Assembly (NCBI RefSeq): GCF_024586455.1
Contig: NC_065921.1
Span: forward strand, 46,708,574 to 46,772,573
Source of the DNA: Bactrocera neohumeralis
Lineage: Eukaryota; Arthropoda; Insecta; Diptera; Tephritidae
Length of the DNA: 64,000 nucleotides
Reading direction: 5' to 3'
In this document: positions 10,508 through 22,237 of the stretch, one piece after another
Layout of the letters: every line of letters begins with the position of its first letter
How positions within the stretch are numbered: the stretch's first letter is position 1
The notes under the pieces: generated by a model
Told to the model about the DNA's origin: nothing
What the model saw: the letters and a program-made list of their open reading frames with translations, nothing else
The model's database searches: none
Program-made: the position numbers and the translations under genes

Positions 10508-10512
10508 ACGAT

Positions 10513-12331
10513 GTTACTGCATGACTTTTCAAACAACATCTATGATGTTTGATGGACTTTATCTTGAATCAACCTATATGTGGTGCTGTTAGATTCTATA
10601 TTAATCTGCTGAGTGGCAAAAGAGAGGTTTTACCACATGCACACATTCTTTTTTTGGATGGTTGACGGTGGTTACACCAGATCAAATTGATGAAATAATT
10701 TCTGCGGAAATTCCTGATGCAGAGAAAGATCCAGTATTATACGAAGTGAAACTAATATGGTTCATGGACCTTGCGGACACCATAATCCCACTTCATATCA
10801 ATCAATGTTGAGTATTGCAGTTTGTTGAAATCGATCAAATACGTTTGCAAGTACGTCACCAAAGTACCATCTCAGTGAATACCGATGGATCCAAAATGGA
10901 CTGCGGAGTAGGCGTGGGGGTATTCTCCACTGGTCTAGGCATATACATATCTCTCTATTCGTCTACCGAACTCGGCTAGGATCTTCCAAGCGGAAGTACT
11001 GGGCATAGAAAAAGTCTGAGAAGTTCTATTGGAAAACGACAACGACTTATTAAATAGGTCAAGGAAAAGTATCTACAGAGTAACAGCCACCACAACAGGG
11101 CACTGGCCATTTGGGGAACATGCGAAAGAAACATGGCGGTTATTGGCCTTGAACGAGATGAGATCATAAATTTTCAAATGGGTGGATACATGAACTGCAA
11201 TGAAGAGCAGTGTACGATATTTACTTCTGCAATTCATGAACCTTTTCCGATTGTTCTGCATCTCGCAGTTCATTTGGAGATGGCCAAAGTGTGTATTTCA
11301 ACCCAGAGAATACAGTAAAGCCAACGGAAACACTGCCAACAACAAAATTACTCTATCCGGAAATACCTTGATATTATACATGGGATGCATCGTCGAAGGA
11401 ATGTTTACACAGAATGCAAGGCCAACCAGTAAATGGACATTCAGGTGTGTTCTCAACTAATACATTAGGATGAGTTTACACAATCCTCCCGAAAAACGAC
11501 GATTTTCAACTTCATTTGAGTCATTGCGTTCTGTGAATTGTACGGTGTGTGCAACTTTTTGAGAAGCATGCCAGTAATTACAATTGCTGGAACATGATAA
11601 TCGCTTGAATCAAACGATGGACGATAGCTACTTCGCATGCCACTGAAGTTCGAACACTTTACGCGTTGATCATTTCAACATAACAGCCTTCAAATCTGCG
11701 TCAATTATGAAATATGTACGAACAAAAATTACATTGCCATTACATGGGCAAAATCCGATCGTCTTCACAATAGAGACAAAGCCGTGAATTATCCAGTGGA
11801 ATTTCTAAATTCTTTGGAGAGGCTTGGTATGCCGCCGCATCAAAGTTGGATCTGTCATTATTATGTTTCGCAATCTTCATGCGCCGAAACTATGTAATGG
11901 AACCCGTCTGATTGTGACTCAGCTATCGAATACAAGGGTGCATAATGCTTGATTCTACGAATTCCTTTGAGTTCTGGCGATTTGCCATTTCAGTTCAAAC
12001 CAATTCAGTTTCCAGGGAAAATTGCATTTGAAATGACAATTGACAGGACACAAGGATAGTCGCTAGAAATGTGTGGCGTAAATCTGGAAATGTCATGTTT
12101 TTCACACGGCCTGCTATACGTGGCGTATTCATAAGGACTAAACTCATCTTCTCTATACATTTACGCACCGGAACAGAAACCAAAAAATATTGTTTATCAA
12201 GCTGCGCTACATTGAAAAAAATCTAGAAAAATCGCAAGTAAATGATTTAAACAAAAAATATAGTACATTCAACTTTTTTTCATTTCAAAACACATAATTT
12301 CACGCAAGACAACGCCTGCGGAGTCAGCCAG
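10513..12331 (+). mobile_element. decayed Helitron copy 1, 3' part
   Basis: Continues the Helitron interrupted at 5210. Visible remnants: the GLPHAHIL rolling-circle neighbourhood near 10630 (frame broken); a stretch near 11180-11330 matching the KYVTKGSN...YVNCNKAL...IHERFP...LAV(N/H)LE segment of the copy at 62090-62340; helicase C-terminal text from 11820 (GMPPH, LCNGTRLIVTQLSN) and TIDRTQ near 12035-12050. Stops and frameshifts are frequent. The 3' end fits Helitron rules: a small hairpin (CGCA...TGCG) at 12303-12320, then CCAG followed by T. A foreign RNase H fragment lies at 10870-11110. Confidence 0.75.
10870..11110 (+). pseudogene. non-LTR retrotransposon RNase H fragment inside the Helitron
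   Basis: Frame 1 reads NTDGSKMDCGVGVGVFS, the start of a retrotransposon RNase H domain (catalytic D of TDGSK), followed after frame breaks by a FQAEVLGIEK-like block and GHWPFGEH. The Helitron at 61149-63662 lacks this segment, so it is an insertion or a chimeric capture. The shredded duplicate at 14310-14460 has remnants of it, so it was present before the duplication. The same domain family appears at 30890-31215. Confidence 0.6.
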
Positions 12332-13917
12332 TAATATATAAACGTACAACTAAGCACAGTTCCCATAATTCTGATGTCATAGAAACTATTTATCGAAAAT
12401 CATGGAAATGGTCAAAAACGACCGAAATTAAAACAATTATTCGTATGTATAAAAATTATATCGATGTATGGGTGTCACACGAGTAAAAGAAAATCAATTA
12501 AAACCGAATAGATCATTTGAGGGAAGCAACACCTAGATGTGGCAAGCTCTGACCAAAAGAATAGGAGTTACCGACATACATATGTTGCATTAGGCTTGCG
12601 CTTTAAAGCTGTGTTCTAAGTTTAATTTTTCTTGTTTTCAACTTTCTCGCTGTTATTCTTCTTCTCCTTTTTACTAATTGTAATATTTTCATAACGCACT
12701 TTTAAAGCATGTCATTTTATAACAAGAGACAATAGAATGTATATATTCTTATAAATATTTGTTAACGACAAACATCTAACCATAAAAATATACATTTTAA
12801 TAATAATAAACAATATTTCTCACTCTACCACAGTAAGGGCCACAGACATTTCTTTAGCTAAAATCAAATCTCACGAGTGAGCCGATTTTGTGATGATCTA
12901 TCGGCTGGTGTGTGTATATTCTAACTCTATTGTAATCTCGTCAGATCATGTCAATGGTATATCTGACTTATGAGGGAATAAGAAATGTAAAAATGTAATG
13001 TTTTCCTTAAATGCTGTTTTCAGTGTTGGTGAGGAAAATTTGTGCTAAACGTTTGACCGATCATTTATCAAATAAGATTTTTGATATGAATTTTGGTCTA
13101 TCTTAAAGTAAATCAATTTAAAATCAATAAAAATGTCGAACAGTTCTTTTCTCTTATCGTAAAATATTATGGTTTTGTAATTTTAAATAGTTTTAAGCAA
13201 CTAAGTTATCCTCTCCGCCATTCACCTTTTTTCGGTAATTTGGTTTGGTGATCGGCTGCGGGATCAAGAGAATTCAGTTTATTTGAAAAGTTGTCGCCTA
13301 TTAAGAAAGTAGTTTAAATTCGGTAAATGTAAATTTGATTTTTAATAGTTAAGAATAATGCCTGTAAAATATAAATATAAATCCAAAGTTCTAAGTAATA
13401 TTAATCCGTGCATCGATCTTCACAATCAATTGCTTTTAACATCTAATTGAAAATTTAAAGTGAATAGAAAAATTTGAGCTTAATTGCAGCTAAGCTAATA
13501 AAACCTCCAAGTGTCCAGTCTCCATAATAGGATAATAAACTTTGCGAATATTAAAAATGCCCAAACAACACGGAACACACCGCATGGAAGCCAAACAAAA
13601 TATTCAACATCACGAGAAGCAATAAAGAACAAACACTTGAATCAACGAATGAAAGTATAAGAAAATGAAAAAGTGGCGATGCGGCAGGAATGTGGCAACG
13701 ATTGCCGACGGCTGTAATAAAAATTAGGTCGACGATATTCCATGTAGGCCTGCATTCAATCCATCGCCTCAGAGATTCTCTTAAGAGATCACAGTGACAA
13801 AACTTTGACTGAAATCTACACCATACGCACAAAGTGCTACAAAGGTATTTTATAGCGTGTATTACATGTTGCTTCATAAACACTTATTTATGGCGCAGAG
13901 GCTGTTGTGGAAATATC

Positions 13918-16879
13918 CCCGCTGTCCATCCTTTTTGATGAGTGGGTGCACAGGTATGGTGAGTTGTGTTGGTGTCATCAGCTGTGGTGAAGTAAGTGTA
14001 CGGTTCCATCGGATATGGTGAGGGGATGCTTAACTCATTTAAACAAAGTGCGCCAGTTTTTCCCAGATTCTATATTAATTCTGAGTAAAGAGAGGTTTTA
14101 TGTTAATCTGTAGAGTTTGATGGACTTTATCTTGAGGGGATACCACATGCACACATTCTTTTTTTGGAACGGTGGTTACACCAGATTTAATAACATTCCT
14201 GACGATCCAGTATTATACGAAGTGCTAATATGACCTTTTGCGGACACCATAAACTTCATATCAATCTATGAGTTTGTTTGATGGACTCACCAAAGTACCA
14301 TCTTGAATCAAATATGTGGTATTCTCCACTGCTGCATATACATATTCTATATTAATCGGCTGCTGAGTGGCAAAAGAGAGTTCTTTGGAAAACGACAACG
14401 ACTTATTAAATAGGTCAGTAACAGCCACCACAACAGGGCACTGGCCATTTGGGGAACATGCGAAAGAAACATTCGGTTATTTTGGATGAGATCATAAACA
14501 AATGGGTGGATTGAACATGAAGAGATCAATATTGATGCAATTCATGAACCTTTTTCGATTGTTCTGCATCTCGCAGTTCATTTGGAGATGGCCAAAGTGT
14601 GTATTTCAACCCAGAGAATTAAAGCCAACGGACTGCCAACAACAAAATTACTCTATCCGGAAAACCTTGATCCAGTGCATTATCGAACGAAGAATGCAAA
14701 ACCAGTAAATGGACATTAGGTGTGTTACATTAGGATGAGTTTACACCTTGAAAACGACGATTTTTAATTGTACGGTGTTCAATATCAATCAATTGTGGAA
14801 CATGATAATCGCTTGAATCAAACGATGGACGATAGTCGCATGCCACTGAAGTTCGAACACTTTACGCGTTGATCATTTCAAATAACAGTCAAATCTGTCA
14901 ATTATAAAATATGTACGAACAAAATTACATTGCCATTACAGTACCGATCACAATAGAGACAAAGTGAATACCAGTGGAATTTCTAAATGGACTGCGCCGC
15001 ATCAAAGTTGGATCTGTCATTATTATGTTTCGCAATCTTCATGCGCCGAAACTATTAATGGAACCCGTCTGATTGGACTCAGCTATCGAATATAATGGCG
15101 ATTTGATTCAGTTACGAATTCAGTTTCTGAAATGACAATTGACAGGACACAAGGAGACTAAAACTCATCTTCTCTATACATTTCGCTAACCAGTTCAAAC
15201 CAATTCAGTTTCCAGGGAAAAAATGAAATGACAATTAGGATAGTCTAGAAAATGTGTTTTTCACACTGGAATCTGGCGCATAGGACTAAACTCATCTTCT
15301 CTATACATTTTACAGAAACCAAAAAAAATCAAGCTGCGCTACATTGAAAAAAAAATTAGAAAAAGCGAATATAAATGATTTTTAACAAACAATATAGTAC
15401 ATTCAACTTTTTTTTTCATTTCAAAACACATAATTTCACGCAAGACAACGCCTGCGGAGTCAGCCAGTAATATATAAAACAATACACACAGTTCCCATAA
15501 TTCTGATGTCATAGAAACTATTTATCGAAAATCATGGAAATGGTCAAAAACGACCGAAATTAAAACAATTATTCGTATGTATAAAAATTATATCGATGTA
15601 TGGGTGTCACACGAGTAAAAGAAAATCAATTAAAACCGAATAGATCATTTCAGAGGGAAAGAATAGAGTTACGACATACATATGTTTAACGCACTTTTAA
15701 AGCATGTCATTTTAAATAGAATGTATATATTCTTATAAATATTTGTTAACGACAAACATCTAACCATAAAAATATACATTTTAATAATAATTATTTTCAC
15801 TCTACCACAGTAAGGGCCACAGACATTTCTTTAGCTAAAATCAAATCTCACGAGTGAGCCGATTTTGTGATGATCTATCGGCTGGTGTGTGTATATTCAC
15901 TCTATTGTAATCTCGTCAGATCATGTCAATGGTATATCTGACTTATGAGGGAATAAGAAATGTAAAAATGTAATGTTTTCCTTAAATGCTGTTTTCAGTG
16001 TTGGTGAGGAAAATTTGTGCTAAACGTTTGACCGATCATTTATCAAACAAGATTTTTTATGAATTTTGGTCAACTTTTAAAGTAGATCAATTTAAAATCA
16101 ATAAAAATGTCGAACAGTTCTTTTCTCTTATCGTAAAATATTATGGTTTTGTAATTTTAAATAGTTAGCAAAGTTATCCTCTCCGCCAACCTTTTTCGGT
16201 AATTTGGTTTGGTGATCGGCTGCGGGATCAAGAGAATTCAGTTTATTTGAAAAGTTGTCGCCTATTAAGAAAGTAGTTTAAATTCGGTAAATGTAAATTT
16301 GATTTTTAATAGTTAAGAATAATGCCTGTAAAATATAAATATAAATCCAAAGTTCTAAGTAATATTAATCCGTGCATCGATCTTCACAATCAATTGCTTT
16401 TAACATCTAATTGAAAATTTAAAGTGAATAGAAACATTTGAGCTTAATTGCAGCTAAGCTAATAAAACCTCCAAGTGTCCAGTCTCCATAATAGGATAAT
16501 AAACTTTGCGAATATTAAAAATGCCCAAACAACACGGAACACACCGCATGGAAGCCAAACAAAATATTCAACATCACGAGAAGCAATAAAGAACAAACAC
16601 TTGAATCAACGAATGAAAGTATAAGAAAATGAAAAAGTGGCGATGCGGCAGGAATGTGGCAACGATTGCCGACGGCTGTAATAAAAATTAGGTCGACGAT
16701 ATTCCATGTAGGCCTGCATTCAATCCATCGCCTCAGAGATTCTCTTAAGAGATCACAGTGACAAAACTTTGACTGAAATCTACACCATACGCACAAAGTG
16801 CTACAAAGGTATTTTATAGCGTGTATTACATGTTGCTTCATAAACACTTATTTATGGCGCAGAGGCTGTTGTGGAAATA
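13918..16879. repeat. tandem segmental duplication, unit 2 (shredded core)
   Basis: First ~115 bp match the LTR part of unit 1 closely; 15420-16879 match 12285-13915 almost base for base with a few short gaps. Between them, 14034-15410 consists of short unit-1 words with dozens of small deletions and some words out of order: for example GTGCGCCAGTTTTTCCC now follows the LTR end instead of preceding it, and TTTGATGGACTTTATCTTGA follows the text that it precedes in unit 1. Confidence 0.8.
14034..15467 (+). mobile_element. shredded Helitron copy 2
   Basis: Derived from unit 1 Helitron text: CACCAGAT near 14170, the CATGAACCTTTTTCGATTG block at 14543, CGCCGCATCAAAGTTGG near 14997, helicase end text near 15160, then the same hairpin and CAGCCAG end at 15440-15467. 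No frame survives. It is not an independent insertion but part of the tandem duplication. Confidence 0.65.
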
Positions 16880-17408
16880 AAATTGGCTAAAAAGGTCAAG
16901 AGTATTTTGTGTTAAAGATTGTCTTATGTCACCGAGATTGCGCTTAATAAATTACAAATTTTTTCGAGTTCTTTTAAATTTGTTGCTGTTGTTTTCCCTT
17001 TAGTTAAGACTACGCAATATTTTATAATTTAGTTTTATAGTACGCAAATAGGGGTCTTAAACAGTTCTTTGATATTATTAAGTAAAAAATAGCTAGCATG
17101 GTGAAGATTGAATGCTTGTCAGTAATTGTTAAAAAATGGTTTGTATTTTGGACGGATTGATACATTATTTTCATACAATGGATGTGACATCACCATAATA
17201 AAGTTACAATGAGCGAAATCGGAGAACAAATACAACTCATTTTCCTATATGACAATTTTAAGTTCCATATGATTCTTCCACTTTACAGAATATAAATCGG
17301 AATTCAACCATGAGTCGAAATTAAACTTTGCATAAATAGTGATTTTAAAGTAAGACGCCTCACGTCTAAAAACTGTTGAACAGCTACCGAATAAGTGAAC
17401 CGCAGTGC
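16880..17408. other. noncoding AT-rich stretch
   Basis: No coding or RNA feature recognised. Confidence 0.5.
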
Positions 17409-18052
17409 TTAAGGGGCTATACCAGTGTGACGCATAAAAAGTTATGCGATTTTCGTGAATTTTTTTAAGAGAAAGTACGCGATTGAATATTTCGAACTTC
17501 TTTGAACGTAATAAGGTATATTTTTAGCTATATTTTAAGATTTTTTTTACAAAAATGTTGAAAAATAACGGAGTTATGGGCTGTCTTCGGAGGTGTCAAA
17601 AAAAAGTGTTCCAACTTCTGGCGTGATTCCGCCCGAAAGAGTAGCTGAAACAAAAAAATATGAAAAGTTCATTATACCTATAGATATTTGCTATGCAATG
17701 ACCTAAGATCATTAAAAAATATCAAAAATTAATAAAATGGCGTATTTTGGAAAAAAATCGTTTTTTTAGGTATAAAATTGTAGTTTTTTTAGTGCCAAAT
17801 TGACAATTTCCAACCAATCAAAAAGATCGTGGGTCATTGTATAGTAAATATATTCAAAAATACTCTGTTTTAATTTGAAGTCGATCAGTACCAATTTCTT
17901 GTTGAGTTATAATATAGCAATTTTGAAAAATGTCGTTTCGAGAAAAACGCGTTTAACTTATATATGTTTGTACCTCCGAGCGGTCGCTCTTTAGAACGCT
18001 GCCATCCAAAAACTATTCAAAATACGACCTTCCCGATTGCACAGGATATTTA

Positions 18053-18324
18053 TGTAGGATAAAGTTGATTTTATTTATTATATTATTTATGACAAATTAT
18101 TTATCTGGGTGTTGATCTGTTCGCTTTCCGTTTTCGAATCAATCTTTTTCTCCTAGCGTTATAACGCTTCTCAGAACTCAACGCAAGCGTCCTAACGCTT
18201 CGTTGAGTTTTTGTTTCAGTCCATGGTTGTATTTTGTCTTCGTCGTGTTCAGTAACATAGTCGTGTTCAGTAACGTAGTTGTGTTCAGTAACAAAGTCGT
18301 GTTTATCCTGCACTCGATACCACA
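18053..18324 (-). repeat. 3' LTR of the Ty3/gypsy element
   Basis: 272 bp from TGTAGGATAAAG to CGATACCACA. Contains a threefold imperfect repeat of CGTGTTCAGTAAC (about 18245-18300) and a near-palindrome with GAACTCAACG...CGTTGAGTT. Confidence 0.93.
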
Positions 18325-18721
18325 TTCGGCCATCCTGTTTTCATTCGTCCTCGAATGGTTGAGTCCATGTCTTCATATATTCTGAGACAGTCGAAGCCTT
18401 TCTCGGCCCCTCGGTCTCACCCACTTTTTCTACTTCATATCTACCATGGTTAAGCTTTTTCGCTACCCTCTACGGTCCTAAAAACTTTCCTTTCAGTTTC
18501 AACACGCTACCAAACTGTGTTCTCTTTATTGCTAACAAATCGTTTATTTTGTAGTTTTTCTCTCTCTGACGACGTGAATTATATGACTTCCGGTTTTCTT
18601 CCTGAATTTTTAAAATATTTTCTATCGCTAGTTTTCGTACTGTTTCGCGATTTTCATTTAAGTCGTTTATAACCGTATCTTCTAGTAGGTCCTTTAGCTC
18701 TGGCATGTTGGCCATTCGCAT
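18325..18721 (-). pseudogene. pol C-terminal end of the Ty3/gypsy element
   Basis: Frame from 18721 reads KDLLEDTVINDLNENRETVRKLA, then NSRRQREKNYKINDLLAIKRTQFG, the region after the integrase core in this group, with a chromo-like/GPY-type end (KLKGKFLGP). A TAG follows at about 18470; the same region then reads HGRYEVEKVGETEGP up to the LTR. It is separated from the main pol frame by the deletion near 18785-18810. Confidence 0.7.
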
Positions 18722-18784
18722 GTCAAGTCCTGTTAATAACTTGAAGGGAGACTGTTTCGTACTCCGAGGAGGTGTTTATACCAA

Positions 18785-21043
18785 TTAGTTGGGGTTTCTG
18801 TACACAACTTTGACAACTTGTCCGTTTCCTCTTGGAACCCCCGTTGTTATTAGTAAATGTTGAATATTCTCTTTTTGACAATATTCTTTAAACAAATTTG
18901 ATGAAAAAGCGGCCCCCCTATCAGAAATAATACGTCTTGGGTTACCGAGTACAGCTGCCTGTTTTGTGAGTCTATCTAACACTGCACCTACTCCTGTATT
19001 TTTAGTAGGGTACAACCACACAAATTTACTGAACGCATCTACCACCACCAATATATAATTGTACAACTTACTGGTCGTTTCTAGTGGCCCTACTTGATCA
19101 ATGTGATATGTACCTAATGGTATATCTTCTATATCTATGCTGTTCAGGAATCCCTCTTTCTTTCCTGACTTAACTTCATTAACAATGCACTCAATACAGC
19201 TTCGGACTATCTGACAAACTTTACACTTTACTTGGGGAATATAAGACGACTTTTCTAACAGATCCTGAGTTTTCTTTATAGAGTCTTCGTATTCGTCTTT
19301 TTCTAGAATTTTACGCACTGCCTTTGTCCATTCGTCATTCAGTTGAGCTTGCCTTAGCCGAAACTTTAAAGAGTCTTCTAGCATTAAGCAGTACACCCTA
19401 CTTAAAGCGTCAACGTGGACTATTCTGGATCCTGCTCTATGTTCGATTTCATAGTTAAAGTCCTGAAGAAACAATGCCCATCTCGCTATTTTTGGCCGTA
19501 CGTCTTTCTTCTTAAGAGTCATCGTGAACGCGTTACAATTTGTCACAATTTTGAAGTGTATACCTAATAGGTATATTCTCCATTTCTTTAAGGCTTCTAT
19601 GATTGCCAGTACCTCTAACTCATACGCCGGATAATTTTCTTCCATCGGCTTTGTTTTCCAGCTCATGTATTGTACCGGATGTAAAAGCTGATCGTCCGAA
19701 CTTTTTTGTAGCAAAATTGCCCCATACCCCCATTTACTAGCATCTGTATGTACCTCAATTGCTGCTTTTTGCGAAAATAACTGTAATATAGGCGCTTTTT
19801 GTAAATTAGCCTTTAGTTGTTGAAATGCTGCGACTTGCTCTTCGCCTAACTTGAAAACCGAATCCTTTCTTAGAAGGTCTGACAAAGGTCTAGCTATCGT
19901 TGCGTAGTCCAGTACGAAACGTTGGAAATATGACGTCAACCCTAAAAACCTTTGTAACATTTTTCCGTCGGACGGAAGCGGAAACTTTTGTACAGCAGTC
20001 GTCTTTTCTTCCGATATTTTTATGGTACCATTTCCCACTATGTACCCCAGAAATTCAACGCTTCGTTGAAGGAATTGACATTTTTTCCATTTAATCTTTA
20101 ACCCGTACGAGTCGCTAACTTCTAAAACTTCTCGTAGTTTTTCAATACCCTCCACCTCGTTTATTGCGGGGATAATTAAGTCGTCCATATATGTAATTAC
20201 GGTTCCCTTCTGGATTAGTGCCCGGAAAACGGCATTAACATAACAACAAAAGACAGCAGGAGAGTTTGAAATACCGAATGAAAAAACACAGAACTCATAT
20301 TGACCATTGTGAGTAACGAAAGCGGTAAACTTCCTAGATTGTGAATCTACTGGCACATGGAAAAATACATTCGACAAATCTAACGTTGTAAAAACTCGAC
20401 CCTCTTGAAGGCTATCTAAGACATCGTCCATTACAACCATCGGAAAATTGTCCCTTACAATTTTTTTATTTAATTGTCTATAATCGCAACATAAGCGTCT
20501 GTTTCCATCTTTTTTAGGAACTACTACTACCGGAGAAGCATAATTGGAAGAGCTTGGTTGTATTATTCCCTCTTTCAACCAATCTTCTATTTGTTTGTCG
20601 ACAAAACTACGGTCATCGATTGGTAAACGTCTTGGTCGCTGATAGACAGGAATTTCATCTGTCGAAACAATTTCCATCTTAACGGGTGATAGACTTTTGT
20701 CAGATGATTTGTATCTATCAACTAAGCTTTTAACTTCTCTTGCTAATCCCTTACTCAAATGTCTCAAATTCAATGTAGTCTCATCCTTTCTTTCATTTAA
20801 ACTCATCGCATCAAATTCATTAATCCACTTATTTTCTGCCTCTATTGGTGCATTTAGTTCTTGGTTCATAACCTGTTTAGAATCCTGCCTCAATTTGTCA
20901 CTACCTGATTTATAATCTCTTGAGTTATCTTTTTTCAAAAACATTACTTTATCTTCGGTTAAAACAATATCTACGTCTTTTAAGATAGCCTTTCCTATCA
21001 TACTTGCAAATTTAATATCTTGTTCTCTGACAACATAAAACAC
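18785..21043 (-). pseudogene. pol: RT, RNase H, truncated integrase
   Basis: 752 codons in one frame. RT: YASPVVVVPKKDGNRRLC at residues 168-185, LDLSNVFFHVPV, YMDD at 285-288. RNase H: VHTDAS at 431-436, ELEVLAIIEAL at ~475-485, but IVTNCNAF at 500-507 where the family normally has TDC, so one catalytic Asp is Asn. Integrase: zinc-binding part poor (KCKVCQ), catalytic D649 (YHIDQ) and D708 (IISDRG) present, but the third residue, Glu about 35 on, is replaced: after GNGQV the frame runs VKVVYRNPN and stops. A block that usually follows is deleted. RT may be intact; integrase cannot be. Confidence 0.88.
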
Positions 21044-21240
21044 ATGTTAACAATAACTCATCTATATGTATAAAAGTATCAAAACATCCGATTGTCTCAA
21101 TCACATTTGAGCAAGCGCTATATAGTTTTCTTTTCTCATTGCTTAGAATTGGTTTAAGCCCACTTAGTATCAACGTATCGTAACGTATTAAATTAAGTGA
21201 ACACCCTGAATCAATTAGAGCTTCGAACCTAAAACCATTA
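21044..21240 (-). pseudogene. protease segment (DSG)
   Basis: Minus-strand frame from ~21240 reads RFEALIDSGCSLNLIRYDTL, an aspartic protease active site (LIDSG), then continues to a stop near 21013. It lies +1 from the end of the knuckle frame and is again out of frame with pol, so two shifts isolate it. Confidence 0.7.
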
Positions 21241-21796
21241 AATTGACTCTTTTGAAATGTAATTCTTCATTAACGACTGGTTGGAAACTTGTATTTCCTA
21301 AAGTGTTTATGCTACTTGATTCGATTTTAGCTTCTCTAGATCCCTTGACTTTGTTATTTTTGCACTCAAACGAACGATGCCCCATCTCATTACATTTAAA
21401 GCATTTATATTGTTTGTGTGGACATTGAGCTGCTACGTGGGATTTGTCTCCGCACTTGAAACATCTTTTACCTGGTTCTTCTTTTGTCTTATTAGAGGAT
21501 GTATCATTTACTATTTTCCCTATCCCTGAGTTGTATTTCCTTATCTTTTCGTAAATCTTGATTTGCTCTTTTAGTTCTTCTATATTCTTAGCTTGATACA
21601 AAATTGTCTTATTAAACTTGGTATCTGGAACCCCTTCTATGAAATAATCTATAATGCTTTCTTCGTCTAGACTAATCTGTTTGCCTACTTCCATGAGATG
21701 ATACAAGTATTCCCGAAAAGTTTCGTTTGCTTGTTTGCGGCGATTTTTCAACAACCATCGGCACATCTGCAGAAGATAGTTTGCAACCAAACTCAT
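21215..21796 (-). pseudogene. gag C-terminal part with two CCHC knuckles
   Basis: Contains NETFREYLYHLMEVGKQISL, then the knuckles CFKCGDKSHVAAQC and CFKCNEMGHRSFEC (about residues 112-145), standard nucleic-acid-binding CCHC motifs. It is joined to the upstream gag by a frameshift near 21740. The parallel gag at 51479-51960 has the same order and supports the reading. Confidence 0.85.
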
Positions 21797-22037
21797 TAAT
21801 TAATGATAGCTTCAGAGCTTCCCAACTATTTAAATTATTCTGACTCCTAACAAGAAGCTTAGCGGCACCACGAAGAAGCTGTTTGCCATAAACAAATCTC
21901 TGAAGATCATTCCATTTTACTATTTCAGCATTATTTTCAAATTCGCTTACCCACCCTCGAATATCTACGGACTCTTCTCCCGAAAAAACGTTAACGCAAT
22001 CTCCTAAAGCTTTTAGAGTAAACTGTTGTTGTTGCAC
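21672..22037 (-). pseudogene. gag central part
   Basis: Residues 10-95 (DCVNVFSGEESVDIRGWVSEFENNAE... segment and WEALKLSLINEF) match the gag at 47969-48204 (VRTFDGTEKIPVEIWIEEFEETAAI-type text), which identifies it as the capsid N-terminal half of the same family. Frame breaks at both ends. Confidence 0.8.
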
Positions 22038-22237
22038 GATAAGTTGGTGGTTCCACCTATGTCTTCGTAAACTGAGTGGTTGAACTCTTCGGCACTAGCC
22101 CTATTTCCTGATAAGTCATAGTGTTGGATAAGTCTTTCCTGAAGATCACGTTTTTGACCTGTAGTCGAAATACCCAATTCCCTCAACTTCTCTTTCAGTC
22201 CAGTGACAGTTAAAGTCAATATTTCGTTTAGGACCAT
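22013..22237 (-). pseudogene. gag N-terminus with SAP-like motif
   Basis: 74 codons from ATG at 22237. Residues about 8-42 (LTVTGLKEKLRELGISTTGQ, then KRDLQERLIQHY) have the helix-extended loop-helix pattern of a SAP DNA-binding motif (L-x2-LK-x-L...G-x-K-x2-L-x2-R). SAP-like N-termini occur in some insect retrotransposon gags; it might aid chromatin targeting. Out of frame with the next segment by an indel. Confidence 0.65.

Larger units (their letters stand above)
10333..13915. repeat. tandem segmental duplication, unit 1
   Basis: Starts inside the BEL LTR (CCCGCTGTCCATCC) and ends at GCTGTTGTGGAAATA. It includes the end of the LTR, the 3' part of Helitron copy 1 and ~1.6 kb of AT-rich sequence with no gene I can support. 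Unit 2 follows directly. The last 1.6 kb (12332-13915) holds a 110-codon minus frame (13551-13883) that is unchanged in unit 2, but it has no recognisable domain and its persistence reflects the recent copy, not selection. Confidence 0.85.

Noticed and set aside
13551..16847. Identical 110-codon minus frames at 13551-13883 and 16515-16847
   Set aside because: Identity is explained by the recent tandem duplication; no recognisable domain and no start context.
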